64,000 nt of DNA, taken from the NCBI GenBank assembly GCA_024103385.1, contig JAGFIT010000040.1:1-64000 (forward strand). Direction: 5' to 3'. Below, piece after piece: positions 16,033 through 26,088 of this stretch. Made by a program: the position numbers and the translations under genes. This DNA comes from Vicingus serpentipes (GTDB lineage: Bacteria; Bacteroidota; Bacteroidia; Flavobacteriales_E; Vicingaceae). Every line of letters begins with the position of its first letter. Position 1 is the stretch's first letter. Below the pieces are notes generated by a model. It was not told the origin of the DNA. It worked only from the letters and a program-made list of their open reading frames with translations, and made no database searches.

Positions 16033-19023
16033 TTATTTGAGAAGAGTTAAAAATCCAGAATTCTTTTTAATATCTCCACTGGATGTTGTGTATTCAACAA
16101 TAAAGTAATAAGTTCCAGCAGGAACCTCAGCTCCAGAAGATGTTCTTCCATTCCAAACTTCTAATTTAGAAACTATATTTTCTAAGATACCTTTTGTTTT
16201 AAATTCATTAGCTACAACTTGCCCCCATCTGTTATAAATTGTAGCAGACAATTCTTTTATACCCATTACTTCAATAGTAAATACATCATTACTTCCATCA
16301 TTATTAGGGGTAAAAACATTAGGAATAAAAATAGAGTCACAATCTATTTTTGGGTCGTTAATGGTAATAGTATAAATGGAAGGGCATGGACTCATATCAG
16401 ATACTGTTACAGTATACGTTCCCATAATTAAATGGATTAAGGTACTATCCGTTGACCCTGAGTTCCAACTGTATGTATAAGGAGGTGTCCCTGTTAGAGG
16501 ACTTAAAGAAATACTTCCTTGACCGTTACCACAATCATCATCAGTTGTTGTTATTCCTATTGTTGGTCCAGACATCATTGAAACAGTTACGGTTGAAAAA
16601 GCTGATGGACAAGGGCTATTGGTAACAGTATAGGTGTATATTCCTGTTGGATCTACATTAGGGGCATAGACGCCCGTTCCAGAATTAAGTGTAGGTGACC
16701 AAACTCCTCCTCCATCTGGTGTACCACCTAAGGAATCAAATAAATTAAATGGAAGGTCATCGGAACAAATCATTACCAAAGAACTTGTCCCCGCGTTTGG
16801 AGGAAAAACAATCGTTAAATCAGTAGTAACGATAGAGTCACAACCACCAACACTAGCTCCAACAAGTGTGTCGGTGTAAATTCCTGTAGTGGTATAAGTG
16901 TTTCCATTAACGGTGGTAGAAAAACCATCACATTCGGTTAGTGTTTGTGCCCCGAAAACAAAAGATGAAATAGTTAGGTCTGTTGTAACAATAGAATCAC
17001 AACCATTAGCATTTCCCCCAGTAATAGTATCGGTATATATTCCTGTAGTAGTGTAAGTGTTTCCATTTATTGTGATTGAAAACCCAGTACATTCCACCAG
17101 AGTTTGAGAGCTAGAAGTAGTAGGAATAATCGTTAAATCAGTAGTAACAATAGAATCACAACCATTCGCTCCACCTCCAGTAATAGTGTCTGTATAAATT
17201 CCTGTAGTGGTATAAGTATTTCCATTAACGGTGGTAGAAAAACCATCACACTCGCTTAATGTTTGCGATCCTGTAGCTACTGGCTTAATTACAATGTCTG
17301 CAGTAGCAGAAGCAGTATCTCCATTCCCATCAGTAACCAGCACTATATAAGTAGTAGTAGTGTTTGGATTATCTGTTTCTGGGTTTCCATTATTTCCAGT
17401 AATTCCACCACCAGTCCAAGAGTAGGTATAATTTCCATCACCACCTGTAGCATTTGGGGTTAATGTACCCGTTTCTCCAGCACAAACAGTATCACCGACT
17501 AAAGTTACCCCAATAGTAACACCGCAATAATTAACTTGACATCTTTGGGTTGCAGATTTACAACCTGCGGTATAGGTAACATCAACATAATAAGTTGTTC
17601 CTACTGTAGGGCATACATTAATAGTTGCAGATGTATCTCCTGTAGACCATAAATAAGTGAAATCATTAGTTAATTCACAGCCACCTGCTTGATTAGTTGG
17701 GTTGGCGGTTAAATCCACACAGCTACCAGCACAATCAGGTACGCCACTTTCTATAATATTACAATCAAACGTAATAGGGCATGAAGGAACTACTGAAACA
17801 TCATCAAAGAAAATATAATCAACGCTACTTGTTCCAGGATTAAAATTTCCAATCACAACATATTCTTCTCCTCCTACTGCACAAAAAGAATATTTTAGTG
17901 TTGTAGGTGTTGTAGGTATAAACTCTCCTGGGGCTTGCCCAACAGTTTGAATTGCATTAACAGTCGTTCCTACGCCTAGAAAAGGAGTGCTGGCATTATC
18001 AGCAACATAATCTACAAATCCATTTCCAGAAGCAAAAGTTCTATTATGAAACCATAATCCAAAACCATCATTGGGGCCATCGCTGGGATCAGAAGCAGCT
18101 AAAACACTCACACAATATTCTTCTCCAGCTACTAAAGGCGCTGCTAGTTGTTGTTGAATATATTCAGAACTTTGACTTCCAACAAAATAAGCATGGTAGC
18201 CCATGGACCCACTTCCATTCATTAAGGGGTTCGTTCCTGAATTAGTACAGGAAGAGTTACGGTAATCTGCAGTTGGGTAACTAATGTTATTATCAATTCT
18301 TATGGCTGTTCCTAACCAGTTAGCAACAGGGGTTTGATCTAACCAAGGCCTAGGGATTTGGTTAGCAGTACCAAAAGGACCTCCAGCAACAGCACCACAA
18401 ACTGTTGGATCTGGAGTTTCAAAATCTCCATTGGTAATTACATTAGGGAAGCATACTGTGGAGGTATAGCAAGGATTACAATTTGGTCCGCCACAGTCTA
18501 TCATTATTTCACCATTATTTAAGATGCCATCACCACAGGTTTCAGGTAAAGCACAAGAAATAACAATCTTAAATCCTGGGCCAGGATCCGTAGCAAAAAA
18601 ATGAGGGTCAGTAAGATGTTCAATGGTAATACATCCATTGTTAGCTGTAATAATGTTGGTTTTAGAAGGACTATCTATATCTGAATCAAATAAAACGGTA
18701 CCCCCTGTTCCTGTTCCTGCATATATTTTTAAAATATCAACATCGCCATTAAATGCAGCACCCAACATTAATTCTTCCACAAGAATATACAACTGTGAAC
18801 CTGATGTGGCACATATTGTCATAGTATAATCAATAGCGGTTGAATAATTTCCAGAAGGGCCGCCATCATCATAAATAGTCGCATTACAGGAATTTAAAGT
18901 AGTGTTAGAAATGTTAACTGTTTGAGCGTAATTACTTTGTATTTCTACAAAAAATAGCATAATGATAAATAATTTTACAAAATGCTTGATTTTTGTGTTA
19001 GATGATTGGTGATTATTATTCAT
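16033..19023 (-). CDS. Large T9SS type-B cargo protein with CUB-like domain and repeats
   Basis: A 996-residue secreted protein. The signal peptide ends near residue 34 (NYAQ). Next come a CUB-like domain (about 35-155), a CGDGILNNGE...DCGGPNC motif, a 'NGDFE' carbohydrate-binding-like domain (about 195-415), Cys-rich Ig/PKD-like modules, three near-identical 53-residue repeats (each with SQTL.EC.GF...NGNTYTTTGIYTDT...GCDSIVTTDLTI), an SprB-type repeat, and the C-terminal 'gliding-motility-associated' sorting domain (VFTPNNDGSNDVF...IYNRWGQVV...TYYFIVEY). That domain directs export through T9SS with PorP/SprF partners. The protein probably sits on the cell surface or is released. Its specific function is unknown; adhesion is a guess. 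Confidence 0.85.
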   Translation of the reverse strand: MNNNHQSSNTKIKHFVKLFIIMLFFVEIQSNYAQTVNISNTTLNSCNATIYDDGGPSGNYSTAIDYTMTICATSGSQLYILVEELMLGAAFNGDVDILKIYAGTGTGGTVLFDSDIDSPSKTNIITANNGCITIEHLTDPHFFATDPGPGFKIVISCALPETCGDGILNNGEIMIDCGGPNCNPCYTSTVCFPNVITNGDFETPDPTVCGAVAGGPFGTANQIPRPWLDQTPVANWLGTAIRIDNNISYPTADYRNSSCTNSGTNPLMNGSGSMGYHAYFVGSQSSEYIQQQLAAPLVAGEEYCVSVLAASDPSDGPNDGFGLWFHNRTFASGNGFVDYVADNASTPFLGVGTTVNAIQTVGQAPGEFIPTTPTTLKYSFCAVGGEEYVVIGNFNPGTSSVDYIFFDDVSVVPSCPITFDCNIIESGVPDCAGSCVDLTANPTNQAGGCELTNDFTYLWSTGDTSATINVCPTVGTTYYVDVTYTAGCKSATQRCQVNYCGVTIGVTLVGDTVCAGETGTLTPNATGGDGNYTYSWTGGGITGNNGNPETDNPNTTTTYIVLVTDGNGDTASATADIVIKPVATGSQTLSECDGFSTTVNGNTYTTTGIYTDTITGGGANGCDSIVTTDLTIIPTTSSSQTLVECTGFSITINGNTYTTTGIYTDTITGGNANGCDSIVTTDLTISSFVFGAQTLTECDGFSTTVNGNTYTTTGIYTDTLVGASVGGCDSIVTTDLTIVFPPNAGTSSLVMICSDDLPFNLFDSLGGTPDGGGVWSPTLNSGTGVYAPNVDPTGIYTYTVTNSPCPSAFSTVTVSMMSGPTIGITTTDDDCGNGQGSISLSPLTGTPPYTYSWNSGSTDSTLIHLIMGTYTVTVSDMSPCPSIYTITINDPKIDCDSIFIPNVFTPNNDGSNDVFTIEVMGIKELSATIYNRWGQVVANEFKTKGILENIVSKLEVWNGRTSSGAEVPAGTYYFIVEYTTSSGDIKKNSGFLTLLK
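16811..17269 (-). repeat. Three tandem 159-bp coding repeats
   Basis: Copies begin near 16811, 16972 and 17132 on the plus-strand numbering and encode the 53-residue TYTTTGIYTDT module. The outer two copies are the most alike, including long identical DNA stretches, which points to recent duplication or gene conversion. Confidence 0.75.
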
Positions 19024-19105
19024 GCAATTTTTTTAATGAAATTAAATTATAACTTGACCCTATGAATTGATAGACGTATTTTTTTACGTTTGGTTGCATT
19101 CTTTA

Positions 19106-22100
19106 TTATTTAACAATAGAAACTCTTCCAATATATTCATGTTTTTCTCCATAAATATCTTGTAGATTAACTTTCCATACATAGGTATCTACTTGTACAG
19201 GAGTGCCTTTGTACGTTCCATTCCAACCTTCATAGTAGTCATTTGTTTTATGAATTAGTTCTCCCCATCTATCAAAGATATAAAGCGTATATTCATCCTC
19301 ATCAATAGCATGACCTTGAGGTAAGAAGATGTCATTAACCCCATCTCCATCAGGAGTAAAAGCATTTGGAGCATAAAAAGTGTACACGTCTTTAACAACT
19401 ACGAGTTTTGAAACAGAATCGGTACAGCCAAATTCATTTTCCACTCTTAACCATACTGTAAAACTTCCTGTGTCTGTATAAACATGAGCAGGATGTTGTT
19501 CTACGGCTCCTGTTGTGTCTCCAAAATCCCAAAACCATTTGTCTGCGCCTAAGGAGAAGTCAGTAAAGTTGATTAGTGGATTATAGATATCTACTATTGT
19601 TGGGTTAGCTGTAAAACGAGCATCAGGAACAGGGTGTACAGTGATGTAATTAATCCTCTTCATGGTGTCGCTACAATTATCAAGCGTTACCCTTAAACTA
19701 ACGGTATAAGAACCTGTGTAAGGATAAGTGTGATAAATAGCACTATCAGCTAAATTAGAGGAAGTTCCATCTCCGAAATCCCAAAAATAAGAGAAGCTTG
19801 GATCTAATGGCGTTGTATTATTAATGAACGTCTCATTTAGTGGTGGACAACCATTTAATTCTATTCCTACAAAATTTGCTGTAGGAACATACTTTACACG
19901 CGTAGAACGAGTAATAGTACTCACACACCCAGCTCCACTAGTAGCGATTAATGTAACAGTATAGGTTCCCGTATCAGCATAAAGGTGCTGAGGAGAAAAT
20001 ACGTTAGAATTACTTCCATCTCCAAAATCCCAAGAATAAGTGGCTCCACCAGTAGTTGTATTATTAAACTTAGAGGTTGTTCCATGACACACATCTGCCA
20101 CATTAAACCCTATAACAGGAGCTTGTTCTACTGTTACACAAACTATATCTGTACTAAAACATCCGTTTATATCCGTACCTGTTACTTCATAGCAAGTATT
20201 AGCAGCACTAGGTTGAACGAGTAATGAAGCACTAGCAGCTAAAGGAAGTCCTGTCGTTAAATCTTTCCATTGATAGGCTCCTCCTGCTCCAGCGCCTGTT
20301 GCCATTAACGTAGCAGATTCTCCAGCACAAATAGTAGTATCATTTCCTGCATTAATTGTAGGAATAGGATTAACCGTAACATTTACACTGTCATTGTTCA
20401 CACATCCATTGGCATCAGTGACCACTACATGATAAGTAGTTGTCCCCACCCCAGGGCTTACCGTATGTGGTCCTGCTCCAGTAGGAAGGCCATTGTCCCA
20501 TGCAAAACTAAAAGGACCTGTTCCTCCAGAGATAGCATTAATGGTTGTACTACTATTTAAACAAATGCTTTGGTCCATCCCTGCATTAGGAGTAGGTAAT
20601 GGATTAACTATTATAATAGCAGTAGCTGTATCAGAGTCTAAATCATCTGTAATAATTACGGTATAAGTAGTGGTAACGGTTAATCCTGTTACAGTAGGAT
20701 TGGCAATAGTAGGATCGTTCAGCCCTGTCGTAGGAGTCCATGCATACGTTACTGTTCCTGTAGTATTACTAACTGTTGTAGTTAATTGAGCAGTTGGTTC
20801 ATTGATGCAAATTTCATCTCCAGTAGCCGTCACAATAGGTGCACAAATGGCTTCAAAAGTAACCGTAGCTATTGCAGTATTTACACACCCGTTGATATCT
20901 GTTCCAGTTACTTCGTAACGTCTTGTTATGTTGGATGTTGCTGTTGGATCATCCGTAGCTACTGTTATACAAGCCGTATTGGCTGCTCCGTTAATTAATC
21001 CGCCATCTAAAGAAGCCCAAGTATAGGTATTTCCTCCTGCTCCACAAATATTAGTTGGATTGTCTTTACAAATGGAGGCATCCGCAGTAGTAATAGTCGG
21101 CAAAGGATTTACTGTAATGGTAACATCATCAGTATTTACACAGCCGTTTACGTCAGTTCCTGTTGCCGTATAAGTAGTTGTAGTGGTTGGAGACACACTA
21201 TGTGGTCCCGCTGTAGCTGGCAATCCATTATCCCAAACATAGGTAGCAGCTCCTGAAGCTGTAATATTGGCTGATGCGCCTATACATATAGCAGCATCGG
21301 TATCTGCACTTACATTTGGCAATGGGTTTACCGTTATGGTAGTACTATCCGTATCTGTTCCTAAATCATCCGTTATAGTTACAACATATATAAAAACACC
21401 ATCTACAGTTGGCGTGAATGTAGGGTTAGCAATAGTAGGGTCGTCTAGGTTAGTTGTTGGGCTCCATGCATAAATCACTGTTCCTGTAGTGTTATTAATT
21501 ACCGTTGTTAAATTAGCTGAAGGTTCATTGATACAAATGGTATCACCTGTTGCTCTGACCGTAGGTCCACAAACGGCTTCATATGTAACTGTAGTAATTG
21601 CGGTATTTATACATCCATTGGCATCTGTTCCTGTTACTTCATATTGTCTTGTATAGTCTGCTCCTGGAGCACTTAGGTCTCCTTCGACATAAACACATGC
21701 TCCCGTTGTTCCTGCATCAAATAATCCACCGTCTAGTGCTGCCCATGTATAAGTGCTTCCTCCTGCTGCACATACTTGTACTGAATCTTCCCAGCATACA
21801 GATTCATCTGCTGTGGTAATAGTTGGTAGAGGATTTACCGTAATGGTAACATCATCTGTATTTACACATCCGTTAGCATCTGTTCCTGTTGCTGTATAAG
21901 TAGTTGTCGTTGTTGGTGACACGCTATGTGGCCCTGCTCCAGCCGGAACACCGTTGTCCCAAGTATAAGTAGCTGCTCCTGAAGCGGTAATATTGATATT
22001 GTCTCCTATACAAATTGCGGCATCGGTATCGGCACTTACTGTTGGCAATGGATTCACTACTATATCAGCTGTTGCTGTATCTTTAACACCATTATTGTCT

Positions 22101-24061
22101 GTTATGATAACGGTATAAGTTGTGGTAGTAACTGGATTATCTGTTTGAGTAACGATAGATGGTTCTATTGTGCCGTTGTTAGTATTACCAGTTATTCCTC
22201 CCCCAGACCAATCGAAAGTATAATTTAATGCTCCGAGACTTCCATTAGCTGTTAACGTTCCTGTTTCCCCTATACAAATGGTATCACCAACAAGTGTTAC
22301 TGTAGGTCCACAGGTAGGCACATTAATTGGTATTGTCACATTATCTGTACAACCATTATCACTAGTAACAGTTAAGGTTACATTGAAAGTACCGCTAGAG
22401 GAGAAAGTGTGAGATGGGTTTTGTTGAGTCGAAGTTCCTCCATCTCCAAAATCCCATGCCCAAGTGGTTATAGTGGTATTTACTTCTGTAGACAAATCTG
22501 TAAAATCGAAAGGAACATTAATACACGCCATTGTGTTGCTAAAGTCTGCTGTTACTGATGTAGGGCCTATGGTTACAGTGGTATCTAATGTAATTCCACA
22601 ACCAGCCCCAGAAAAAGGAGTAATGGTTACAGAATAAGTTCCGCTTGATGGCGGAGTAATGGTTTCTGTTGTTTCTCCTGTAGACCATAAATAAGAAGCA
22701 CCACCAGGAGGAGCACTTAAGGTTGTTGGTCCACAAGGTACTTGCGACCCTGTTAAAATTTCTAAAGGCAAACAACTAACATCCACATAAGCATAACCAT
22801 AATGACCACCTTGAGAACAATCTCCCACAATAAATTCTATGGTCACATCTTGGCCAATATATGCTTGTAAAGGAACAAATACGGTAGTCCAATTTTTGTA
22901 TACTAAAGAACCTTGAGTAATCCACCCCGCTTGACCATCACCTGCTGTAGCACTATATAGACCGCAGGTGATATCATCACCATTGGAATCGTACATGTTT
23001 ACTTTAAAAAAAGGTTTTTCTCCTAAGGTGTGTCCACTAGGGTCTTGTAGTACTGCAGCATAGCTGTAATAAAAATTAGCGCTATTGGTGCTTACCCTAA
23101 AGGTTTGGATTATACTGGAAGCTTTAGCGCCTGTCCCTGTTATGTCTCCAATAAGGGCAGTACAACCACCTCCTCTAGGATCAGTTTTAGGAATAACGCC
23201 TGTTACAGCATCTGTACCAGAATTTACAATACGGTGGGCTACAGCAGCAACGCAACCACAAGCATTACAGGTACAAACCCCATTATTATACATATAACTA
23301 TTACATCCAGTTCCACATTGAATTTGACCTCCGCCAGCATCACAGCCACAACCAGGATCTGGGGGTGGAGCGTTGTAACATTGCCCTGTGGATTCACTGC
23401 AATAAGCATTGGTTGTCGTAGGGCCTAACATGGTATAAGGAGTATTGTTAACGGTTCCTGTGTACATTTCCCAGCCTGTAAAATCGCATTGTTCAAAATC
23501 AGGATTATTACATTCTTCTCCAGCAGCTTTGTCTAAAGGGGGGCTTTTTTTCCATTTGGAGGGAGAAAATTCTAACTCATCCATAGTTACCCCATCCTTC
23601 TTATAATTGTTGTAATCATTGGTAATGAGAGGAATAATATCTTTGATAATAGCTAATAAATTTGCTTTTGTAAAAACTAAATTGTTTGATCCTTGTAAGG
23701 AAGTTGAATTGGATATTCTGTCTTGAAAAACAGCCGTGTACATATAACTATTAGTAAGATAGAAGGTAGTGAGATTTTTTACTTTATAATTGTTAGATAA
23801 AGCAAAGGCAGATAATTCTCGGTAGATAGCTTCTTTAATTTCAACATTAATAAAATGATAATCACTTACTTCTTTAGCATGAATAATTGCTGTTTCGGGA
23901 AGGGCGTAAAAATCTTTAATTTGATTATTATGACTGTGATTGTTATGTTGGTGTCCCTCTTGAGCTATAATAAATGAATTCATTATTATAAAGAGAGTGA
24001 ATGCCAAAAATAGTGCTTTTTTAGTCAAAGAAAAATTCATTTTAGAAGTGTTTTGTAACAT
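19106..24061 (-). CDS. Giant T9SS type-B cargo protein with PKD and Ig-like repeats
   Basis: A 1651-residue secreted protein. The signal peptide ends near residue 34; a second ATG at codon 8 is an alternative start. The mature N-terminus is His-rich (EGHQHNNHSHNN). A region at 238-270 has eight Cys in pairs (CGC, CTC, CGC). Then follow a lectin-like beta domain (about 290-430), a PKD domain (WAWDFGDGGTSTQQNPSHTF), many Ig/SprB-like modules, three further PKD domains near the end (YSWDFGDGS, YFWDFGDGT, WFWDFGDTT) and a type-B sorting domain (APNAFTPDGDGVNDIF...IFDRWGELI). A 242-residue supermodule occurs twice. Surface attachment or large-polymer binding is plausible from the architecture but not shown. 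Confidence 0.85.
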   Translation of the reverse strand: MLQNTSKMNFSLTKKALFLAFTLFIIMNSFIIAQEGHQHNNHSHNNQIKDFYALPETAIIHAKEVSDYHFINVEIKEAIYRELSAFALSNNYKVKNLTTFYLTNSYMYTAVFQDRISNSTSLQGSNNLVFTKANLLAIIKDIIPLITNDYNNYKKDGVTMDELEFSPSKWKKSPPLDKAAGEECNNPDFEQCDFTGWEMYTGTVNNTPYTMLGPTTTNAYCSESTGQCYNAPPPDPGCGCDAGGGQIQCGTGCNSYMYNNGVCTCNACGCVAAVAHRIVNSGTDAVTGVIPKTDPRGGGCTALIGDITGTGAKASSIIQTFRVSTNSANFYYSYAAVLQDPSGHTLGEKPFFKVNMYDSNGDDITCGLYSATAGDGQAGWITQGSLVYKNWTTVFVPLQAYIGQDVTIEFIVGDCSQGGHYGYAYVDVSCLPLEILTGSQVPCGPTTLSAPPGGASYLWSTGETTETITPPSSGTYSVTITPFSGAGCGITLDTTVTIGPTSVTADFSNTMACINVPFDFTDLSTEVNTTITTWAWDFGDGGTSTQQNPSHTFSSSGTFNVTLTVTSDNGCTDNVTIPINVPTCGPTVTLVGDTICIGETGTLTANGSLGALNYTFDWSGGGITGNTNNGTIEPSIVTQTDNPVTTTTYTVIITDNNGVKDTATADIVVNPLPTVSADTDAAICIGDNINITASGAATYTWDNGVPAGAGPHSVSPTTTTTYTATGTDANGCVNTDDVTITVNPLPTITTADESVCWEDSVQVCAAGGSTYTWAALDGGLFDAGTTGACVYVEGDLSAPGADYTRQYEVTGTDANGCINTAITTVTYEAVCGPTVRATGDTICINEPSANLTTVINNTTGTVIYAWSPTTNLDDPTIANPTFTPTVDGVFIYVVTITDDLGTDTDSTTITVNPLPNVSADTDAAICIGASANITASGAATYVWDNGLPATAGPHSVSPTTTTTYTATGTDVNGCVNTDDVTITVNPLPTITTADASICKDNPTNICGAGGNTYTWASLDGGLINGAANTACITVATDDPTATSNITRRYEVTGTDINGCVNTAIATVTFEAICAPIVTATGDEICINEPTAQLTTTVSNTTGTVTYAWTPTTGLNDPTIANPTVTGLTVTTTYTVIITDDLDSDTATAIIIVNPLPTPNAGMDQSICLNSSTTINAISGGTGPFSFAWDNGLPTGAGPHTVSPGVGTTTYHVVVTDANGCVNNDSVNVTVNPIPTINAGNDTTICAGESATLMATGAGAGGAYQWKDLTTGLPLAASASLLVQPSAANTCYEVTGTDINGCFSTDIVCVTVEQAPVIGFNVADVCHGTTSKFNNTTTGGATYSWDFGDGSNSNVFSPQHLYADTGTYTVTLIATSGAGCVSTITRSTRVKYVPTANFVGIELNGCPPLNETFINNTTPLDPSFSYFWDFGDGTSSNLADSAIYHTYPYTGSYTVSLRVTLDNCSDTMKRINYITVHPVPDARFTANPTIVDIYNPLINFTDFSLGADKWFWDFGDTTGAVEQHPAHVYTDTGSFTVWLRVENEFGCTDSVSKLVVVKDVYTFYAPNAFTPDGDGVNDIFLPQGHAIDEDEYTLYIFDRWGELIHKTNDYYEGWNGTYKGTPVQVDTYVWKVNLQDIYGEKHEYIGRVSIVK
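21090..22066 (-). repeat. Two copies of a ~726-bp coding supermodule boundary
   Basis: About 250 bases starting near 21090 recur near 21816 with high identity. They encode PLPTITTAD preceded by TTTTYTATGTD.NGCVNTDDVTITVN. The offset of 726 bases equals a 242-residue supermodule. Confidence 0.65.
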
Positions 24062-24446
24062 ACGTTAGTAACTGGTTAACATCTCGATAGACGTGAATAC
24101 AATTAAGAGGGTTGCCTCTTAGAAAATTGTTGTCAATTTAATTTACCTTTACAAAGAATAAAGATACGGATTATTTTCGTTGTTTTTCAGTAATGTGTAT
24201 TCAAATATTAATTAGCTTTAATGATAAAGGAGTTGTTAAGAAATATTTATTAATAACAGAGATTTTTTTGTGTATGAGAATGTTCTTTTTTTAAAGCGTT
24301 AGAAATTTACTTGAGTGAATAGTCAGTAATTAAATGTGCTTGTTTTCTCCTTTAATGCTCAAAATAATGAATATATTTACGTGTACAGCTAAAAGAATTA
24401 GGTTGATTTCAGAAATTCAAAATGCTTTTAAAGTCTTTAATTTATT
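24062..24446. other. 385-bp divergent intergenic region
   Basis: An AT-rich spacer between the divergent 1651-residue cargo gene and the 517-residue gene. Near-consensus -7 boxes are TATATTTA at 24372-24379 (plus) and ATTCTTTG read on the minus strand at 24152-24159. I see no tRNA, no ORF with coding character and no strong hairpin. Confidence 0.4.
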
Positions 24447-26000
24447 ATGAAAAGAAATAGAAAACCACAAAGCTATCTTTATGATTTTGTTCGACAGATG
24501 AGTAAAGATGAAAAAAGATACTTTACCCAGGTGGTTAAAGGTGTTTCAGGAGGAAGAAATAATTTAGGGCTTCAGTTGTTTAAGATTATTAATGACAACC
24601 TTCAAAAAGAGAACGAAGAAATAGATGCTAAAATTACATTTACAAAAAACAAATCTAAATTAAAAAATAATTTATATCATCAGTTATTAGAAATAACCAC
24701 ATCACATTCTTTAGAAAAGAATTTGTATCCTAAGCTGAGAGTCCAATTAAATAAGATTGGATTATTGTACGATAGAGGTTTGCGTAAGGCGGCTTTGAAG
24801 TTGGTAAATGAAACGCTAAAACAAGCAGAAAGTATTGAGGCCAATAAAATATTGGTAGAATTGTATGAATATAAAATTAGCCTTGTACAGAGTCAAAATT
24901 CAAAAGTAGAGGATTCTCACCAATTAACAGAAAAAGGAAGAGAGGCGATGAAAAAAGCAGAGGAAGAGTTTGAAAGTTTTAAATTACTTTCTGATGGGTT
25001 TGTTATTCAAAGGGCTAGATCAAGGAAGAAAGAGCAATATGAAAAGTTATTTAACGAGTCATATGAAAAAGCATTAAAGCTGCAACACCCAGCTGCTTCT
25101 TTTAATACGCTTTATTATACTAACTCCTTTATGGCTTTAGCTCATAATTATAAAAATAACTCGAAAGAAGAGGAAAATGCGTCAAAAAACACTTATCTAT
25201 TGTTCAAAAATAATCCATTGATGAAAAAATATAGGGCGCATGCTTATAATGCAGCTCTCAATAATTATGCAGTGAGTAAAATGGAAAGAAAAGACTATCA
25301 AGGCGCAATAGATCTTCTTGATCAATTAGAGGACAAAGATCAAACTTATTATGAAAAAATGGTTATTTTCCAATATCGAGCAGGGAACCAATTAGGTGCG
25401 CTAGTGCAAATAGGAGAGATTGAGCATCTATCAGATTTTGTCGGCTGGGTTGAAGAAGGGTTAACAACTTATTACAGTTACCTTACTGATTTGTTTAAGG
25501 TGGTGATATTAAATAATTTATCAGAATATTATTTTTGGAAAAAAAACTATAAAAAGGCTAAACTTTATTCTAATCAGCTGCTTAATCAATCTTTTGCTAA
25601 TGTTCGAAGAGATATTTTTCGAGTAACAAATGCGTTTATTATTTTAATCAGTTTTGAATCAGGAGATATTGATTACTTGCGATATTTGTTGAAATCTTAT
25701 AAAAGCAGTAGTAAATTAAAAAATAAAACAATTGAAGAACATTGGGTGGTTCGATTTATGGAAGACGCATTAAAGGCAGGAAAGTTGTCTAATTCTTTTT
25801 TCTTACAAAAAGAGTTAGACCTATTACAAACGGTGTTGAGCTCCCAAAAATTAGCTAATCCAATAGATCTTTCTGGATTTAACCTTCTTGTATGGATAAG
25901 GTGTAAAACAGATAAACGTCCATTGAAAAAGATTTTTCATGAATATAACAACAAAGAATTGGTGGAGTATGTTGAAGAAAGAATAAAAGAGCTGTCTTAA
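24447..26000 (+). CDS. Uncharacterised helical-repeat (TPR-like) cytoplasmic protein
   Basis: I do not recognise this gene. The 517-residue product has no signal peptide or membrane segment. It is rich in Lys, Glu, Leu, Tyr and Asn, with many amphipathic helices. Segments such as AAFNTLYY...ALAHNYKNNSKEEENASK and YFWKKNYKKAKLYSNQLLNQ have the A/Y/W spacing of degenerate tetratricopeptide repeats. The N-terminal 80 residues (RKPQSYLYDFVRQMSKDEKRYF) are basic and may form a separate domain. A scaffold or regulatory role would be typical for such a fold, but there is no direct evidence. It stands alone and ends at a terminator shared with asd. Confidence 0.7.
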   Translation: MKRNRKPQSYLYDFVRQMSKDEKRYFTQVVKGVSGGRNNLGLQLFKIINDNLQKENEEIDAKITFTKNKSKLKNNLYHQLLEITTSHSLEKNLYPKLRVQLNKIGLLYDRGLRKAALKLVNETLKQAESIEANKILVELYEYKISLVQSQNSKVEDSHQLTEKGREAMKKAEEEFESFKLLSDGFVIQRARSRKKEQYEKLFNESYEKALKLQHPAASFNTLYYTNSFMALAHNYKNNSKEEENASKNTYLLFKNNPLMKKYRAHAYNAALNNYAVSKMERKDYQGAIDLLDQLEDKDQTYYEKMVIFQYRAGNQLGALVQIGEIEHLSDFVGWVEEGLTTYYSYLTDLFKVVILNNLSEYYFWKKNYKKAKLYSNQLLNQSFANVRRDIFRVTNAFIILISFESGDIDYLRYLLKSYKSSSKLKNKTIEEHWVVRFMEDALKAGKLSNSFFLQKELDLLQTVLSSQKLANPIDLSGFNLLVWIRCKTDKRPLKKIFHEYNNKELVEYVEERIKELS

Positions 26001-26046
26001 TGTGCTACCTAATGGATTAATTATAATAGAAGGACATATATAAATT

Positions 26047-26085
26047 AAAAAGGGGGTAAGTGTCAATTCATCTACTCCCCTTTTT
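26047..26085. terminator. Bidirectional terminator between the helical-repeat gene and asd
   Basis: AAAAAGGGG (26047-26055) pairs with CCCCTTTTT (26077-26085). The A- and T-runs at the two ends let it work for both convergent genes. Confidence 0.75.
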
Positions 26086-26088
26086 ATT

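Noticed and set aside
22539-22775. Numerous 60-110-codon open frames inside the large cargo genes on both strands (for example this one)
   Set aside because: They are by-products of repetitive Thr/Gly/Asn-rich coding sequence, with no start context, domains or conservation signs.
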